Positions 35,115-47,399 of a stretch of 64,000 nt of DNA are shown here, piece by piece (position 1 is the stretch's first letter; each line of letters starts with the position of its first letter). Under the pieces are notes generated by a model, which saw only the letters and a list, made by a program, of their open reading frames with translations, did not search any database and was not told the origin of the DNA. Origin of the DNA: Euphorbia lathyris (taxonomy: Eukaryota; Streptophyta; Magnoliopsida; Malpighiales; Euphorbiaceae). The DNA is taken from contig NC_088917.1 of the NCBI RefSeq assembly GCF_963576675.1, positions 10,196,001 to 10,260,000 on the forward strand, written 5' to 3'. A program made the position numbers and the translations under genes.

Positions 35115-35938
35115 ATTTAGCAATAACATTGAAGCAACCATTTTATTCTGCTTAAGTCCTTTTAAAATGCAAATGCACACATATCTTAATTCTAAACTCA
35201 CTGTTTTTTTTAATGAATTCTAAACTCACTGTTATTCATCAACAAAACCATAAATTCAGATTGTCAAAATAAAATAATAAAGTAATGTTCATAAGTATTA
35301 ATTAGGTTGATATTTTCATTATCACTAATTTCTTCATCGGTTATCGTATGCATCATCATTATGATCATCTGTGTTAAGTGGATTTGTTTCTCCCATTTGA
35401 TTAGCAATAGGAAGAGTTAGTTATTAAAAACCAATAACAATGTCATTCTCCATGGCTTCATCATCAACTAATGTTCTTGTTGCATGAGAATCAACGGCGA
35501 TCTCCTCCTCTTAAAAAGCAACATCATCTCCATTTTCAGAAATATCCTCTACTCATTGAACATGCAATTTATATATATATGTGTGTGTGTGTGTAGGTTG
35601 ATTTTTCACTACCATAAGCCAATTTAGGGTTTTGGGATCTTCAACATAAAAGACCTGCTCAACTTAGTAAGCTAAAATAAATGGTTCATCCGTATTTAAC
35701 CAACCATTATCCTTGACACTTGTGATCGAGAAATCACCTACTGTATATCCACTTCTTTTACATCTTACACTAAGTCATTCTCATTTAAATAAGTAAACAT
35801 AATTCATTCTTGAATACTGGATCTCCCAAACATATATCAAAGTTCTATAGTACTCTTTATCACAAGAATTATCATCACCTTTTGACAAGACTCTCGAATT
35901 TTAAGTTTTACAACTTATTTGACGATTAAATGTATGAA
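35115..35938 (-). pseudogene. CACTA transposase (TNP2/DUF4216-like) relic unique to unit B
   Basis: Read on the minus strand, the segment near 35620-35700 gives EQVFYVEDPK preceded by PFILAY. This resembles the DUF4216 region downstream of the TNP2 transposase in plant CACTA elements. Upstream parts (GYTVGDFSITSVKDNGW) fit the same domain. Several in-frame stops show it is dead. It is missing from units A, C and D, where the flanks join directly. An (AT)n(GT)n microsatellite lies at 35568-35596. Confidence 0.5.
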
Positions 35939-36809
35939 ACAAATATTCATTCACAATATGAGCAGAATAAGACTTGTAATAGGAAAATAAGAAAAGTAAG
36001 ATGATAAGCCTTTTATATGTTGGGGTGCAATCAGCATCCTACAAATAAAGATTGATATATGGACAAAAGTAGAATCATCTTTTAACCACCTTGATAATAG
36101 GTGATTCCAAACGGTCCGACTATCCCATGTCATTCAGAAGCATAAGACTAGAGAAAAATCAACCCATGACCCCATGTCTCATGTATTGTTGCTTCTTCCC
36201 TATCTCATTGTGCTAATTGTCGCTCAACCGAACTCAAACTGGATTCATGTTTAGGCTCCCTATGCGTCTGAACTAGGTCGAGCTAGGGACAACCTGTGAG
36301 CACGGATTTCCATTCAGTTTTTATGATGAGTTAATTACGCCCTAACGATCGTTTTGATCGATTAAGTCAAAATTCAACTTCCCGGTGAAGTTTCATACTC
36401 AAAACTCAAAACATATCCCAAAGATCATTTCAATCTAAATCAAAGTTATTTCGAGGAGATATGCATTATTTTGTTTCATTTTTTCAAATTTTTCTAGATT
36501 TTCTCGAAAAGTTCTGAAACACTGCTTCCTCATCCTCGTCTCCTTTTTAGACTAATGTTGATGGGTTCCACATCATTTTGATTTATTTTCCGAAAAAACC
36601 AAAAATCTCTCCCTTTAAATCGCCTTGAAAATGCATTTACATTTTTTCAAAAAAAATCGGACTCCACAGCTCTATTTTTCATCGTGTGGCTCTATTTTCT
36701 GAAAACTAGTGCTATACAGCTCTAGATAGCGTGGTCGGCTTGGAAAATTTGTTGTATCGACGTACATCCGGATGGGAAGGGAGGTACATCACATGTCTCA
36801 ACTTCATAT

Positions 36810-37144
36810 TACAAATTGAGATGGCTTAATATATCACAAGTTCCTTGAACTTATCCATAAAAGCAGATTGGTTCTCTAAATTTTATTAGTGTGTCACCAG
36901 TTCCTAAACTTGCTTATTTCGTATTACCAGCTCCCTAAACTTGCTTATTTCGTATCGTCAGCTCCCTAAATTTGTCCATAAGAGTAGATTAGCTCACTGT
37001 ACTTTGCAAATGTCTCACCGACTCTCTGAACTTGCTTATTCCGTAACAACTAAATTAACAACATACTCTTTAAGTTCACGGGCCTAATCGGCTTTTTAAG
37101 CCAAAGCCTACTAATTTTGTGGAAAATGAGAGAGAAAGAAGGTT
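36810..37144. repeat. MITE-like repeat next to the PPR fragment
   Basis: Contains GGCTTAATATATCAC and repeated phrases of the type CTCCCTAAACTTGCTTATTTCG. The layout recalls the GGCTTAATACATC fold-back MITEs of the left part, but the arms are degraded and no target duplication is seen. Confidence 0.4.
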
Positions 37145-38090
37145 TTGGGAAACCCCAAAATGGCACTCTTTACCTGCAATTCTTCATTTCCCTCTCCAGG
37201 ACTAAGAAACTGGAATTCGATAATCAAGAAGCAGATGGAAATGGGTGAAGCAGAAAGCGCGATTATGACTTACCTAAAGATGCGAGCTCTCGGCTTTCAT
37301 GGTGATAACTATACATTTCCCCTTTTACTCAAAGCAGCTGGAAGGATTTCTGCCTCCAATTTGGGTTTCTCCCTCCATGGCCACACAATTAAAACAGGTT
37401 TCTCCGCCCATGTTTTTGTTCAGACTGCTCTGATCAATATGTACGGAACTCTTCATTGTATTGTTGATGCTTGTAAGGTGTTTGGTAAAATGCCTGAGAG
37501 AGATTTGGTTGCTTGGAACTCAATGTTAGATGCATTTACTTGTAATTACCAGATGGATGATGCTATTTATCTGTTTGATTTAATGCCTCTTAAGGATTTA
37601 TCGTCATTTAACATTTTGATTTCTGGATATTCGATAATTGGGGAAGTATTGGCCCTGTTTTGGGAATTAGCTGTTAGCGGTTAGCTGATTATATTAACTA
37701 GCTGTTTGTGTAGACCTATTTGGTAAAAATTAGCTGATTGATAATAGCGGTTTGTGCAAAAAGACGAATGAGGACATTAATTTTGGCGCAAGAGAAGATG
37801 GAGTCTATTTATTAGGGTTAAAGAAGTCCATTAATTTTAATATTGCAAAACGCTAATTGAAAAAGCTCATTTTAAGAGCTTTTTCTAAATTAGCGTTTTC
37901 ATCCCAAAACTCTCTCCCAAACTTCTCTCCACTAAACACTCCAATCAGCGGTTTCAGTGGTCAAACCTCTAAAATTGGTCAAAACCGCTCTTTTTATCCT
38001 AAAACCCTCTTTACCAAACAGGGCCATTGTCTGCTAGAAGGGTATTTGATCAAATGGTGGAGAAAGATACCCGAGCCGGTGAAATGAAGA
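37145..38090 (+). pseudogene. PLS-type PPR gene fragment interrupted by a MITE
   Basis: The frame from 37145 encodes an N-terminal part of a mitochondrial/plastid-type PPR protein: WNSIIKKQMEMGEAESAIM, GDNYTFPLLLKAAG, HVFVQTALINMYG, DLVAWNSMLDAF and SSFNILISGY, with alternating P, L and S motifs. It ends inside a MITE at 37651. After the MITE the same frame type resumes for about 20 residues (ARRVFDQMVEKDT) and then stops. Such proteins edit or process organellar RNA and are usually over 500 aa. Here only about 190 residues remain, followed by segmental-duplication debris. Confidence 0.85.
37651..38025. mobile_element. Harbinger-like MITE inside the PPR fragment
   Basis: A 375-bp element with ends GGCCCTGTTTTGG and CCAAACAGGGCC, flanked by the 3-bp repeat ATT (37648-37650 and 38026-38028). 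Removing it joins the PPR frame. TIR type and 3-bp duplication fit Tourist/Harbinger MITEs. Confidence 0.85.
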
Positions 38091-38216
38091 TGGGTTTTGA
38101 ATTATTTATAATTTTTCTTATTTATATTCATTTTTTCTTATTTTATTAAATATTTTATTATCATTATTATTTAAGATTAGATTCGTTGAGTTTTTGTTGA
38201 ATTGATTAATTATTTA

Positions 38217-38597
38217 CGGGATGTTTGTTAGAGGTAAAAAATACGAGATAAGTTATCCCATGTTTGTTTGGGAGATAGAAGAGTGAGACAAATGAGGGAT
38301 AAGCCTCTTATCCCTCAAATCTTATATCCAAGAGGGGGGTGGTATAAGGAGGTGGGATAAGCTCTTGCGATTTTAATAGGATGGAAAAATCCATTTTATC
38401 CCTCAAATTAATGTTATGTAGTTTAAATAAGGTTAAAATAGTAAAACGAATTATTTTATCCCTATCCCTATCCCACATACCAAACATTGAATAATAATTC
38501 TCGACTATCATATTTTTATCTTTATTCCAATAATTTATCCTTATCCCTATTTCAACCTTTATCCTTCTCTCTATCCCAATAGAATATCAAACGCCCG
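38217..38597. mobile_element. Tourist/Harbinger-type MITE
   Basis: A 381-bp element with ends CGGGATGTTTG and CAAACGCCCG and the target duplication TTA (38214-38216 and 38598-38600), the typical Tourist site. Inner sequence repeats TTATCCC/GGGATAA. Non-coding. Confidence 0.85.
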
Positions 38598-38786
38598 TTA
38601 AAGTATAGCTTGCTACATATTTATTGTTCATATTCATGATTTAATTTTCATTTTAATTAGTTTTTAAATACAAATATATTAGGTGGATAAGGTGGGCTAA
38701 GTTAGATTTGAAAATTCATTCCTTTAGCATGGTCTAGCTCTTCTTAAGCTCGATATGAATATAGTCTAAATTGGACAAAATAATTA

Positions 38787-39048
38787 CTCCATCCGTTTCA
38801 TATTACATGACTTTTTAGAGAGTTATACAGAAATTAAGGATATTAGAAAAAAGACATTATTGCCACTTATTTACTAATTTCAATATTTATTTATTCTATA
38901 ATAAGTCCATTATGCTAATTAATTTTCGTAAATTCGCGTTTTATAGCAGAAAAAAAGATGACTTAACACGTACTGATCATATAAAATGACATGTAATATG
39001 AAATAAAAAAGAATATTTAGAAAGACATGTAATATGAAACGGAGGTAG
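38787..39048. mobile_element. Stowaway MITE (Tc1/mariner)
   Basis: 262 bp with ends CTCCATCCGTTTCATATTAC and the inverse GAAACGGAGGTAG, flanked by TA on both sides. The CTCC.TCCGT terminus is the Stowaway signature. Confidence 0.9.
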
Positions 39049-39237
39049 TACTTAAGAAGCCTATTTAGACCAGGCTCGAGCTATGAACAAATTTAATTAA
39101 TAGTAATAATTATATTATTAGGAAACATTGTTCTTGAATTTGATGAATTTGGCATCAGGTGTGTTCTTGAATTTTGATTAGCATTCTATTTGACCCACGT
39201 GTTGGTTCAAATACGCTCCAAATCGAAGTTGGTGGAC

Positions 39238-40430
39238 CTATAATAACCTGATCTTGAGATGATGGTTCTAGATAGGAAGACACGAGTAAAGATCAGTTCT
39301 ATGATATAACCAAAGAGCTAGGAATGAATTAAATCTCACTTTGGAAATGGAGAATGTTACTGAAGTACATTAGTAAAGTATGTTTTCAATACACGTAGAG
39401 TTTTAAAGTCGTGAGACTAAAGAATGAGATTTAGACTAAAACGGACAAAATATTATTGTACCACACTATTATAATTGTATAAGCCTATTGGTGAAACTAT
39501 GCATCAATGGTTGCAAAATAAGATTAATATCCTTAAAAACAACATTCGATAGCTTTAAGTATTTTCTTTTAATTTTTGGTTATTTAATATTTTATTTATA
39601 AAGTGCCATATTTTTTTAAAAGGGCTGCATGGGACCGTCTAGATCCGCTTGGGAGCTGTCTAGGTCTATAAAAAAAAAAGGCGACCCGGTCGCACTACGC
39701 GTCCCCGCTGAGCGAGGGTCTGGGGAGGGGTCCCACTACAAGGGTGTACTGGGGGCAAGCCTTCCCCTACCAATTTATTTGGCAAGAGGCCGCTTCTAAG
39801 ACTCGAACCCGTGACCTCTTGGTCACACGACAACAACGTTTACTGTTGCGCCAAGGCTCGCCCTCTGGAGCTGCCTAGGTCTAACGACCAAAAATTGGTA
39901 AAACAATATATAGCGCCAACTTGATGAAATCTGGATGATGTTCCAAAAATCCCCGCATGAGCCAATTTTTAGAACACTATTCGTGGACGACACATACGAA
40001 AGTTTGTTAGCCTGTAATAACCCGATTATGAGGAGATGGTTCTAGGTAGGAAGATGCGAGTAAGGAAAAATCCTAAATGATAGCTATAGGGACAATAATG
40101 AATTAAATTCCACATTAGAAATTCACTGAAATATATTAGTAAAGTATATTTGTAATACACGTCGATATGTTTGTAATAGACATCGATGCTTTTAAAGACC
40201 GTCCAACCTAAAGAATGGGACTTGAGTCGAATCGAACAATATGTACATAATATTGGACCAAACTGTTTCCGAAACACTGCTTCCTCATCCGTCGACCTAA
40301 AGAACGGGACTTCGGCCAAATAGAACAATATGTACATAGTATTGGACCAACTTTCTTCCTCAATCGCATCTCTTTTTAGACTGATGTTGAAAGGGTTTGA
40401 CCTTATTTTGATCTATTCCCCCTGAAATCC
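39238..40430. repeat. Pair of diverged LTR-like direct repeats
   Basis: 39238-39475 and 40014-40265 are homologous: both start TAATAACC.GATC/T and contain GATGGTTCTAG.TAGGAAGA and TAGTAAAGTAT. They may be the LTRs of a very small, decayed element or two independent fragments. No primer-binding site was found. The SINE at 39669-39866 lies between them. Confidence 0.4.
39669..39866 (-). mobile_element. Au-type SINE with target-site duplication
   Basis: On the minus strand it begins GAGGGCGAGCCTTGGCGC and carries a box B-like GGTTCGAGTCTTAG. It runs through the GC-rich Au body (GACCCTCGCTCAGCGGGG) and ends in poly(T). The flanks carry a 17-bp duplication of GGAGCTG[TC]CTAGGTCTA (39652-39668 and 39867-39883) with one mismatch. 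Au is a tRNA-derived SINE widespread in angiosperms and moved by LINE enzymes. Confidence 0.93.
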
Positions 40431-40980
40431 TGGTTTGGTTCAACGTTTCAAAAAAATTTGGACCCAAATACATACAAGAGAGATAAAATGATGTTTTGAA
40501 AAGTTTCTCACAAAATTACAAGTTAGCACCCAAATTTCTGCATAAGAAATATATATATATTGGTCTGCACCGAAGTAAAAAAACAAGGAAGAAAAGTGAA
40601 AAAAAGTAATGAGATGTAAAATTTCCTTTTACTGCATCTATTAGAAAGGTTAAGTGTTTTTCTTATTTGCTTACTAGTTTATTTTCTTTATGACATGTAT
40701 TTTTTTACTTTATCGCGAGATTTACGTGGCTTTGATTTTTTGTTAGATGTTATCTTTTTAATAAAATAACAGAAAAGAAAGTTGTCAGTTGTTACACAAT
40801 GTTAATTAGGTAGGATATTTCATATTCATAACGCACTACTTACGATATAATAAACAAAATACACTATAAATATAAAAGCTTAATTAATATAATTGTTTAA
40901 CTTCAACTCAACTAAATTTTACAATTGAGTAAACTGATAACTATTGCACACAAGGATGAGTTGAGGATTCCATAAATAGA
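40427..40980. repeat. 3' flank of GDSL copy C
   Basis: Diverged single copy of the 467-bp sequence that is tandemly doubled beside copy A, followed by the common approach to exon 5. No gene. Confidence 0.75.
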
Positions 40981-42645
40981 TCAACTTCTATGCGAAGTTG
41001 TGTTAGAAATCAGGTGGTGGATATTAAAAGGATAAGCATGAGATGGAACAGAAGCATTGTATGTAATATTGGCCAAAATTATATTAGCAGCCTCAGTTGG
41101 ACAATACCCATCCCAGTAAAAGTAATCCTTTCTATTATTGCAACTCTTTCCCATACTATAACACATCTCATCCAAGTCTGTTTCACAACATGCTTTTTCA
41201 ATGTTCTTAAAACTTGCATATAGACATGTATAAATAAATAATTCACTAATGGAAATGATGAGCAAACATATTTCAATTTATTGATTCCATATATCATTCT
41301 AGGAGTATTGTAGAATTTCTCAAAAAAGCAAGAATATATACCTTGATAAGCTTGAGAAGTTTCGATATAGGTGAATTGTGCATTTTTTGTGTAATTGTTA
41401 AGATTAAAAACCATGGTTCGGAGCTTGCTGTTATATAGTTGAATATCTTTGTTAATTACAGATATACACTTATCCTCATCTTGATTACTTCCATTGCCAT
41501 ACATTCTAATAGTAGCGGGACTGCAACCTAAAGAAGGAAGTCCAAACACCACAACTTTCTTTGCTCCAGAATTGTGCAAATTCTGTAAATTATATAAATA
41601 ATTAAGAAAAGATAACCTATAATGGGTAACTAAATAATAATCAATGAATTTATTACTTACAAGTAAGTGAGTGAAAAAGAAATGATCAACAAGGTACTGC
41701 GCAAATCGATCAGGTGATTGTCTTGGAGTTGGGTCTGAGCCATCATTGTTAGGAATATAATTGTTGAAGACATCATTACTGCCAATTTCAACTGAGTATA
41801 AACATCTTTGTAGGTATTGTTTAGTCATGTTTTTACTTCCAAGAATGTTGCTTATGCGGCGAACTATTTTCTTGTGGTATTTTAGTTGTTGGCCTAAACT
41901 TATGGAATTTACCTGCATTGCCCATTAATATCATCATTAATCCAAATAACTTTAATTTACATAGAATAACAAATACTTTTACAAAAGGAATTTTTCAATT
42001 TATAAATAACAGTATCAGTGGAGTATAATTCTGTAATTTTCTTATTCACTTTAAAAGATCCTCTAAAACCTCAGTTATTAATTAATCAATATTGGATCCT
42101 TAACAAATATCAATCACTAAATTTATCTTGCTTCCTGCAATTTCCAACTGCAGTATTGCACCAGAAGATGCATAATTCACGCCTTTTAGCATTTTTCGGT
42201 TAGTTCCAACTGTTCTATAAGGGCGAATGTAATCCTTCATCCCAATCTTTTCAGCTGTTATGAAAAATTTCAAATGAAAATATTAAGAATTTGACCATGA
42301 AGTAATTAAGCTTTAGCTATCTAATTGGCTAAAATTTAAAATTAATTAATTAATTAAAACAGACTAAAAGGAAAAAAAACCAAACCTATTATATCAACCA
42401 TGATTTTTCCATTACTAAATCTTCATGTAGGGCCATCAAGAAAATCAATTCCATATGGTAAGTAATTGGATTTAAAAGTATCAAGACCATTATCATTTCC
42501 ATTAGCAGAAAATGAATCTCCAAAAATGAAATAGCAAGGAACTTGTTCATGTTGATTTTATGGTTGTCGTTTTGTTTTTCCATAGACAATTAAGTCTTGC
42601 ATGTTGAGAACTAATACAATATATGCAAACCAACACTGTCTTAAT

Positions 42646-44503
42646 TGAAGGAAAATTAGGCTAAGGTATAGCAGCGGAAATATAAAAATTTTAGCCTACT
42701 TCCTTTTAACCATAGGATCCGTTAATCGTTATTTCATATAAAGAGGGATAAGAAGAAATACCTTTTGAAGAACAATCTACCGTTGTTAATGAAGCGCTCA
42801 CAACTCTTCTCCGAGTTCCAAAGCACGAAGTAAAATATGGTGTGGTTAAGTTAGAATCAACCGTATGAGATGCAACCAAAATAGATTGCCTCTAATTAAC
42901 CAACACAAGATCAAAGAAAAAGGAGATAGATGAAATTAATCGATCGATGGAAGCCGTATGAATTCTTGTCCACGAACTAGGGGAATCGAATTCTCTTTCT
43001 CTCTCTTACTTGCAATTTCGAAAATCACAAAGGGGGGATTAGGGAGCTTCGTCGAAATTCATGTATAGAGGGGTATATATAATCGCTTGTATCTAAACCC
43101 TAGTTAGATAGGAATAGGTTACTTAATAGGAATTCAATTCGGAATAGAATTCCCAATTATTATCTCATTATATATCTAATATATCTAGGATAATAATAAA
43201 TAACCTAATTGGATAATAATAGGAGTATATTAATCTAATTAAAACTCCTAACTTAATTATCTCTTAATTAATTTAATTCATATTCCTAATCAAATTAGGA
43301 TTAATGGAATTAAAATAATTCCTTATTATTACATATAAATTTCGGCCCCCTCTAATTAAATGAGCCTTACTGGGCTCAATTGGGCTTCCATCTATTAATG
43401 ACATCCATCTCTCTTTTGGTTCCAAGTCTTATGTGTGATCCATTAGGTTCTTACTACTTCTGGCCGTATGCAACTATTAAATTAATTTCTTCAAGAATTA
43501 TATTTAATCTTTGCATAACGGAATGATGTACTGAGTATGTTATTGGCAAGTCTGTAATCATTCCCCCAGAGTCCGTTAAGAAGACAGGTTGATTCTGTCG
43601 TTAACCCTTCCGTATTAGTTACAGTATAATTCGATCCTTTATCAACTACATCCTTGAACTGAATCTTATGACTATGGGTGATGCCAAGTCACATATAGCG
43701 AGATGTTCGTTTTACTTGTATAGGCCGAGTCAACTCAAATAGATAGGTTAAGTGAAATCTGTATTTCTTACTCTTAAGCTATCACCTTGCAAGGATTTAG
43801 AGTCGAGTCTTCCACAAGCGATCCTTGGATGTATCTCCCATTAATCGGGAGTGATAAATGCTCAATCCAATGTATAACTACCCTGACATTACCTCCTGTG
43901 ACACCCAACCTTTTCCGTTCACACCCAGAGTCATCTCTGTTAAGGATCGTGGGACAGCAGGATCAAAGTCTCACATTCAGTAATTCAGGATGACCAATTA
44001 ACATTCCTTTGAGTCTGAGGATTAGTTATACCTATTAATACCAATGAGATGAACAGGTGACAAGGATGAATCTACCCATCCTGTTATCTCAAATCGGATC
44101 CCCAATCCTAATGAACGACGTTTCATCGGATCTATGTAACTGTCCAGATATCTATATATATGAAGCTTGTGAGATCAGCTTTCTGTCGGACAGAAGACAT
44201 TGTTACATACAAGTCTCAACAGTGATATATCAATCCTAAACATATCACTTGACTTGGGGTGGTTTTAAGTTTATTAGTTTATTATAAAGTTTTGTCTCAC
44301 TTCATGCTTGTATGAACACTTTATAATCACTTTAAACAAACTTACGGATTTCCTTTTATTAGACTTTATTTAGTGCTTAAAAGGGATTGCCTTTATATAG
44401 TTATAAAACATATATCTCTTTAAAACAAATGATATAAAGAACAATTCATTTACATTAAGTTTGTATCCTAGAACAATTGCCTATAGGACACTAAACCCCA
44501 ACA
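42646..44503 (-). repeat. 3' LTR of the Copia element
   Basis: 1,858 bp, starting TGAAGGAAAATTAGG and ending AAACCCCAACA on the plus strand. No coding frame. Confidence 0.95.
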
Positions 44504-44514
44504 TACTCCCACTT
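44504..44514 (-). promoter_or_regulatory. Polypurine tract of the Copia element
   Basis: The minus strand reads AAGTGGGAGTA next to the 3' LTR, the expected position of the plus-strand primer. Confidence 0.8.
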
Positions 44515-44517
44515 GGA

Positions 44518-46695
44518 CTAAAGCCAATTGTTTCTAAAACTTATCCCAGTAGAAGTTAAATGACGATTATGTACTTTTTGGGTTAAAGGCTTTGTCAACG
44601 GATCTGCAACGTTGTCCTCTGTAGGTACTCTTTCTATTCTCACATCTCCTCTAGCCACAATCTCTCTTATGATGTGGTATCGCTTTAGGTAGTGCTTGGT
44701 TGCATTATGAGACCGTGGTTCCTTTGCTTGCGCAATGGCTCCATTGTTATCACAGTATAGAGTAATGGGATTGACAATGTCAGGCACCACACCTAGTTCT
44801 GTAATGAACTTTCTAATCCAAACTGCTTCCTTTGCTGCTTCCGCAGCAGCGATGTACTCTGACTCGGTCGTAGAGAAAGCTACGCTTCCCTGCTTGGAAC
44901 TCTTCCAACTGACCGCGCCCCCATTCAAGATAAACAGGTATCCTGATTGGGATTTAAAATCATTCTCATCTGTGAGATGACTAGCGTCTGAAAATCCTTC
45001 AATTTTCAGATCTCCTTCTCCGTACACTAGGAACATATCTTTAGTCCTTCTCAAGTACTTAAGAATGTTCTTGACGGCAATCCAATGCTCGTCTCCCGGA
45101 TTCCCTTGGTAACGACTCGTTATAGATAACGTGAATGCTACGTCAGGTCTAGTGCATAGCATAGCATACATAATCGAACCGATCGCGCTGGCGTACGGGA
45201 CTACAGCCATGCGTCGTTTGTCATCATCAGTTTTAGGACATTGATGATTGTTTAACTTTACTCCATGTAGCATGGGTAAGTTACCTCGTTTCGATTCAAG
45301 CATGCTAAACCGATTTAGCACCTTTTCAATGTATGTAGCCTGTGAAAAACCAAGCAGTCTTCTCGATCTATCTCTATAGATCTTTATACCAAGTATATAA
45401 GCTGCTTCACCAAGGTCTTTCATTGAGAAGTTACCGGATAACCATACTTTTACCGACTGTAATAGAGCAATGTCATTTCCTATTAACAGTATATCGTCCA
45501 CATATAGTATGAGAAATGTTATAGATCTCCCACTTGCTTTCTTGTAAATGCAAGCTTCTTCGCAATTTTGTTCGAAACCAAATTGTTTTATGGTTTCGTC
45601 AAAACGCTTATTCCAGCTTCTAGATGCCTGCTTGAGTCCATAAATGGATCTCTGAAGTTTGCAAACTTTATTTGCATCCTTCGATATGAAACCTTCAGGC
45701 TGCATCATGTATACATCCTCAAGCAGGTTTCCATTTAGGAAAGCTGTTTTCACATCCATTTGCCAAATCTCATAATCGTAGTGAGCGGAAATAGCAAGCA
45801 TGATTCTGATTGATTTGGACATAGCTACAGGAGAGAAGGTTTCGTCATAATCAACACCTTGTTTCTGACGATATCCTTTCGCTACCAACCTAGCCTTGTA
45901 GGTGCTAACCTTTCCATCCATGTCAGTCTTCTTTTTGAAGATCCACCTGCACCCGATGGGTTTTATCCCTTCGGGTGGATCAACCAAAGTCCACACTTGG
46001 TTAGTATACATGGAATCCATTTCAGAATCCATGGCCTCAAGCCATGCTTTAGAATCTGGACTAGTAAGAGCCTCTTCATAGTTTTCGGGTTCGTCGTCTA
46101 ACACGGGAACCTCATTATCATCTCCCACTAGAAAACCATATCTAACTGGGAGTTCACGAACTCTTCGTGATCTACGAATAGGTGCCACTGGAGTCTCATC
46201 TAATGGGACTACTTCGGGTACCTCAACCGCTTCTGTTGTTTCAGTCGGTGTTTCTTCCTCTTGAACTTCGTCGAGTTCAATCACGCTTCCCTTTTGTGTT
46301 TCTTCGAGAAACTCTTTCTCTAAGAAGGTTGCGTGTTTGGATACTATTACTTTCTGATCATCTGGATGATAGAAGTAATACCCTACGGTTTCCCTGGGAT
46401 ATCCAATGAAGAAACATTTATCAGATTTAGAATCTAGTTTGTCGGATGCAATGCGTTTGACATACGCTGAACAACCCCATACTCTCATAAACGAGAACAC
46501 GGGTTTCCTACCAACGAACAATTCATATGGTGTGGAACTAGCGGACTTAGTTGGTACTCGGTTCAGGGTGAAGAGGGCAGTTTCTAAGGCATAGCCCCAG
46601 AACGTCTTTGGAAGTAAGGCCATGCTCATCATGGATCGTACCATATCTAATAGGGTACGGTTCCTCCTCTCACTTGGATCGACATAGGACCGCAT
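44518..46695 (-). pseudogene. Copia integrase C-terminus, reverse transcriptase and RNase H
   Basis: A 725-codon frame. It begins with the last part of the integrase core (SERRNRTLLDMVRSM), then the C-terminal domain and linker. Reverse transcriptase follows from about WLEAMDSEMDSMYTNQVWTL, with MDVKTAFLNG and the YVDDILL active site. RNase H carries SDASH, STTESEYIAA and LYCDNNGAI. It ends at FRNNWL next to the polypurine tract. The frame is shifted relative to the preceding protease-integrase frame because of the upstream deletion. RT and RNase H look undamaged. Confidence 0.92.
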
Positions 46696-47333
46696 ACATC
46701 TGAATGAATGAGTCCTAGAGTGTCTGATACACGCTCACCTTTATTGCTAAAGGGTGTCTTTGTCATTTTACCTTTTAAACATGATTCGCATGTTTCCAAT
46801 GATTCGGAATCGATTGGATCTATAAGCCCATCTGAATGTAGCTTTAGCATGCGTCTCTTGTTTATATGGCCTAAACGACAATGCCACAAGTAAGTTGAAT
46901 TATCTAGCTTATGTCTTTTGGTATCAATTGCAAAAGCAGGAATTTTGTTATCTAACACATAAATCCCATTTTGTGAAATTCCTGAAAAATAAAAGATCGA
47001 ATCTTTATAAAAATTGCAACTCTTGTCTTTTATTGAAATATGAAAACCGTCGTCAACAAGACGGCTAATAGAAATAATGTTACGAGACATCTCAGGAACG
47101 TATAAACAATTCCTTAATTCTATTACAAGCCCAGAGGGAAAAGGTAAAACATAATCTCCAATTGCGAGGGCGGCAACTCTTGCTCCATTTCCTACTCGCA
47201 AGTTTATGCTTCCTTTCTTTAGTTCCTTAGTCTGATTTAGCTCCTGCATATTTGTACAAATATGAGATCCACATCCGGTATCAAGTACCCAAGATTCAGA
47301 CTGTGAAACTGTATTTATTTCAATATAAAACAT
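46647..47333 (-). pseudogene. Copia protease and integrase N-terminus, truncated core
   Basis: The frame contains the protease motif DTGCGSH, then the pre-integrase zinc finger (HCRLGHINKRR ... CESCLKGK) and the first Asp of the catalytic core (IHSDVCGPM). Just after this it runs out of frame at GGTVPY and stops. The central core, with the second catalytic Asp, is missing, and the sequence resumes in another frame near the core's catalytic Glu (44518-46695). A deletion of several hundred bases at about 46670-46690 explains this. Confidence 0.9.
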
Positions 47334-47399
47334 ACCAGATGTAGAAGCACCGCCTTTGCCCTTCTTGAGGGTGGCTAGATACTCCTTGCAGTTTCTCTT

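Larger units (their letters stand above)
32068..36809. repeat. 5' flank of GDSL copy B (duplicated unit)
   Basis: Homologous to 26148-29836 but more diverged. It has longer CACTA-type subterminal sequence (33363-33650) and an extra 0.8-kb segment (about 35115-35938) with a transposase relic. The unit ends near 36809 at CTCAACTTCATATT, where units A and C continue into the MITE-like spacer and B does not. Confidence 0.75.
38091..39229. repeat. Partial copy of the GDSL 5'-flank unit with MITE insertions
   Basis: Sequence homologous to about 26935-27475 of unit A, broken by MITEs at 38217-38597 and 38787-39048. Homology stops near AATCGAAGTTGG, exactly where the CACTA start lies in the full units. 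Confidence 0.7.

Noticed and set aside
39238..40265. Complete TRIM retrotransposon
   Set aside because: The two repeats are too diverged, and neither a primer-binding site nor matching target duplications could be found.
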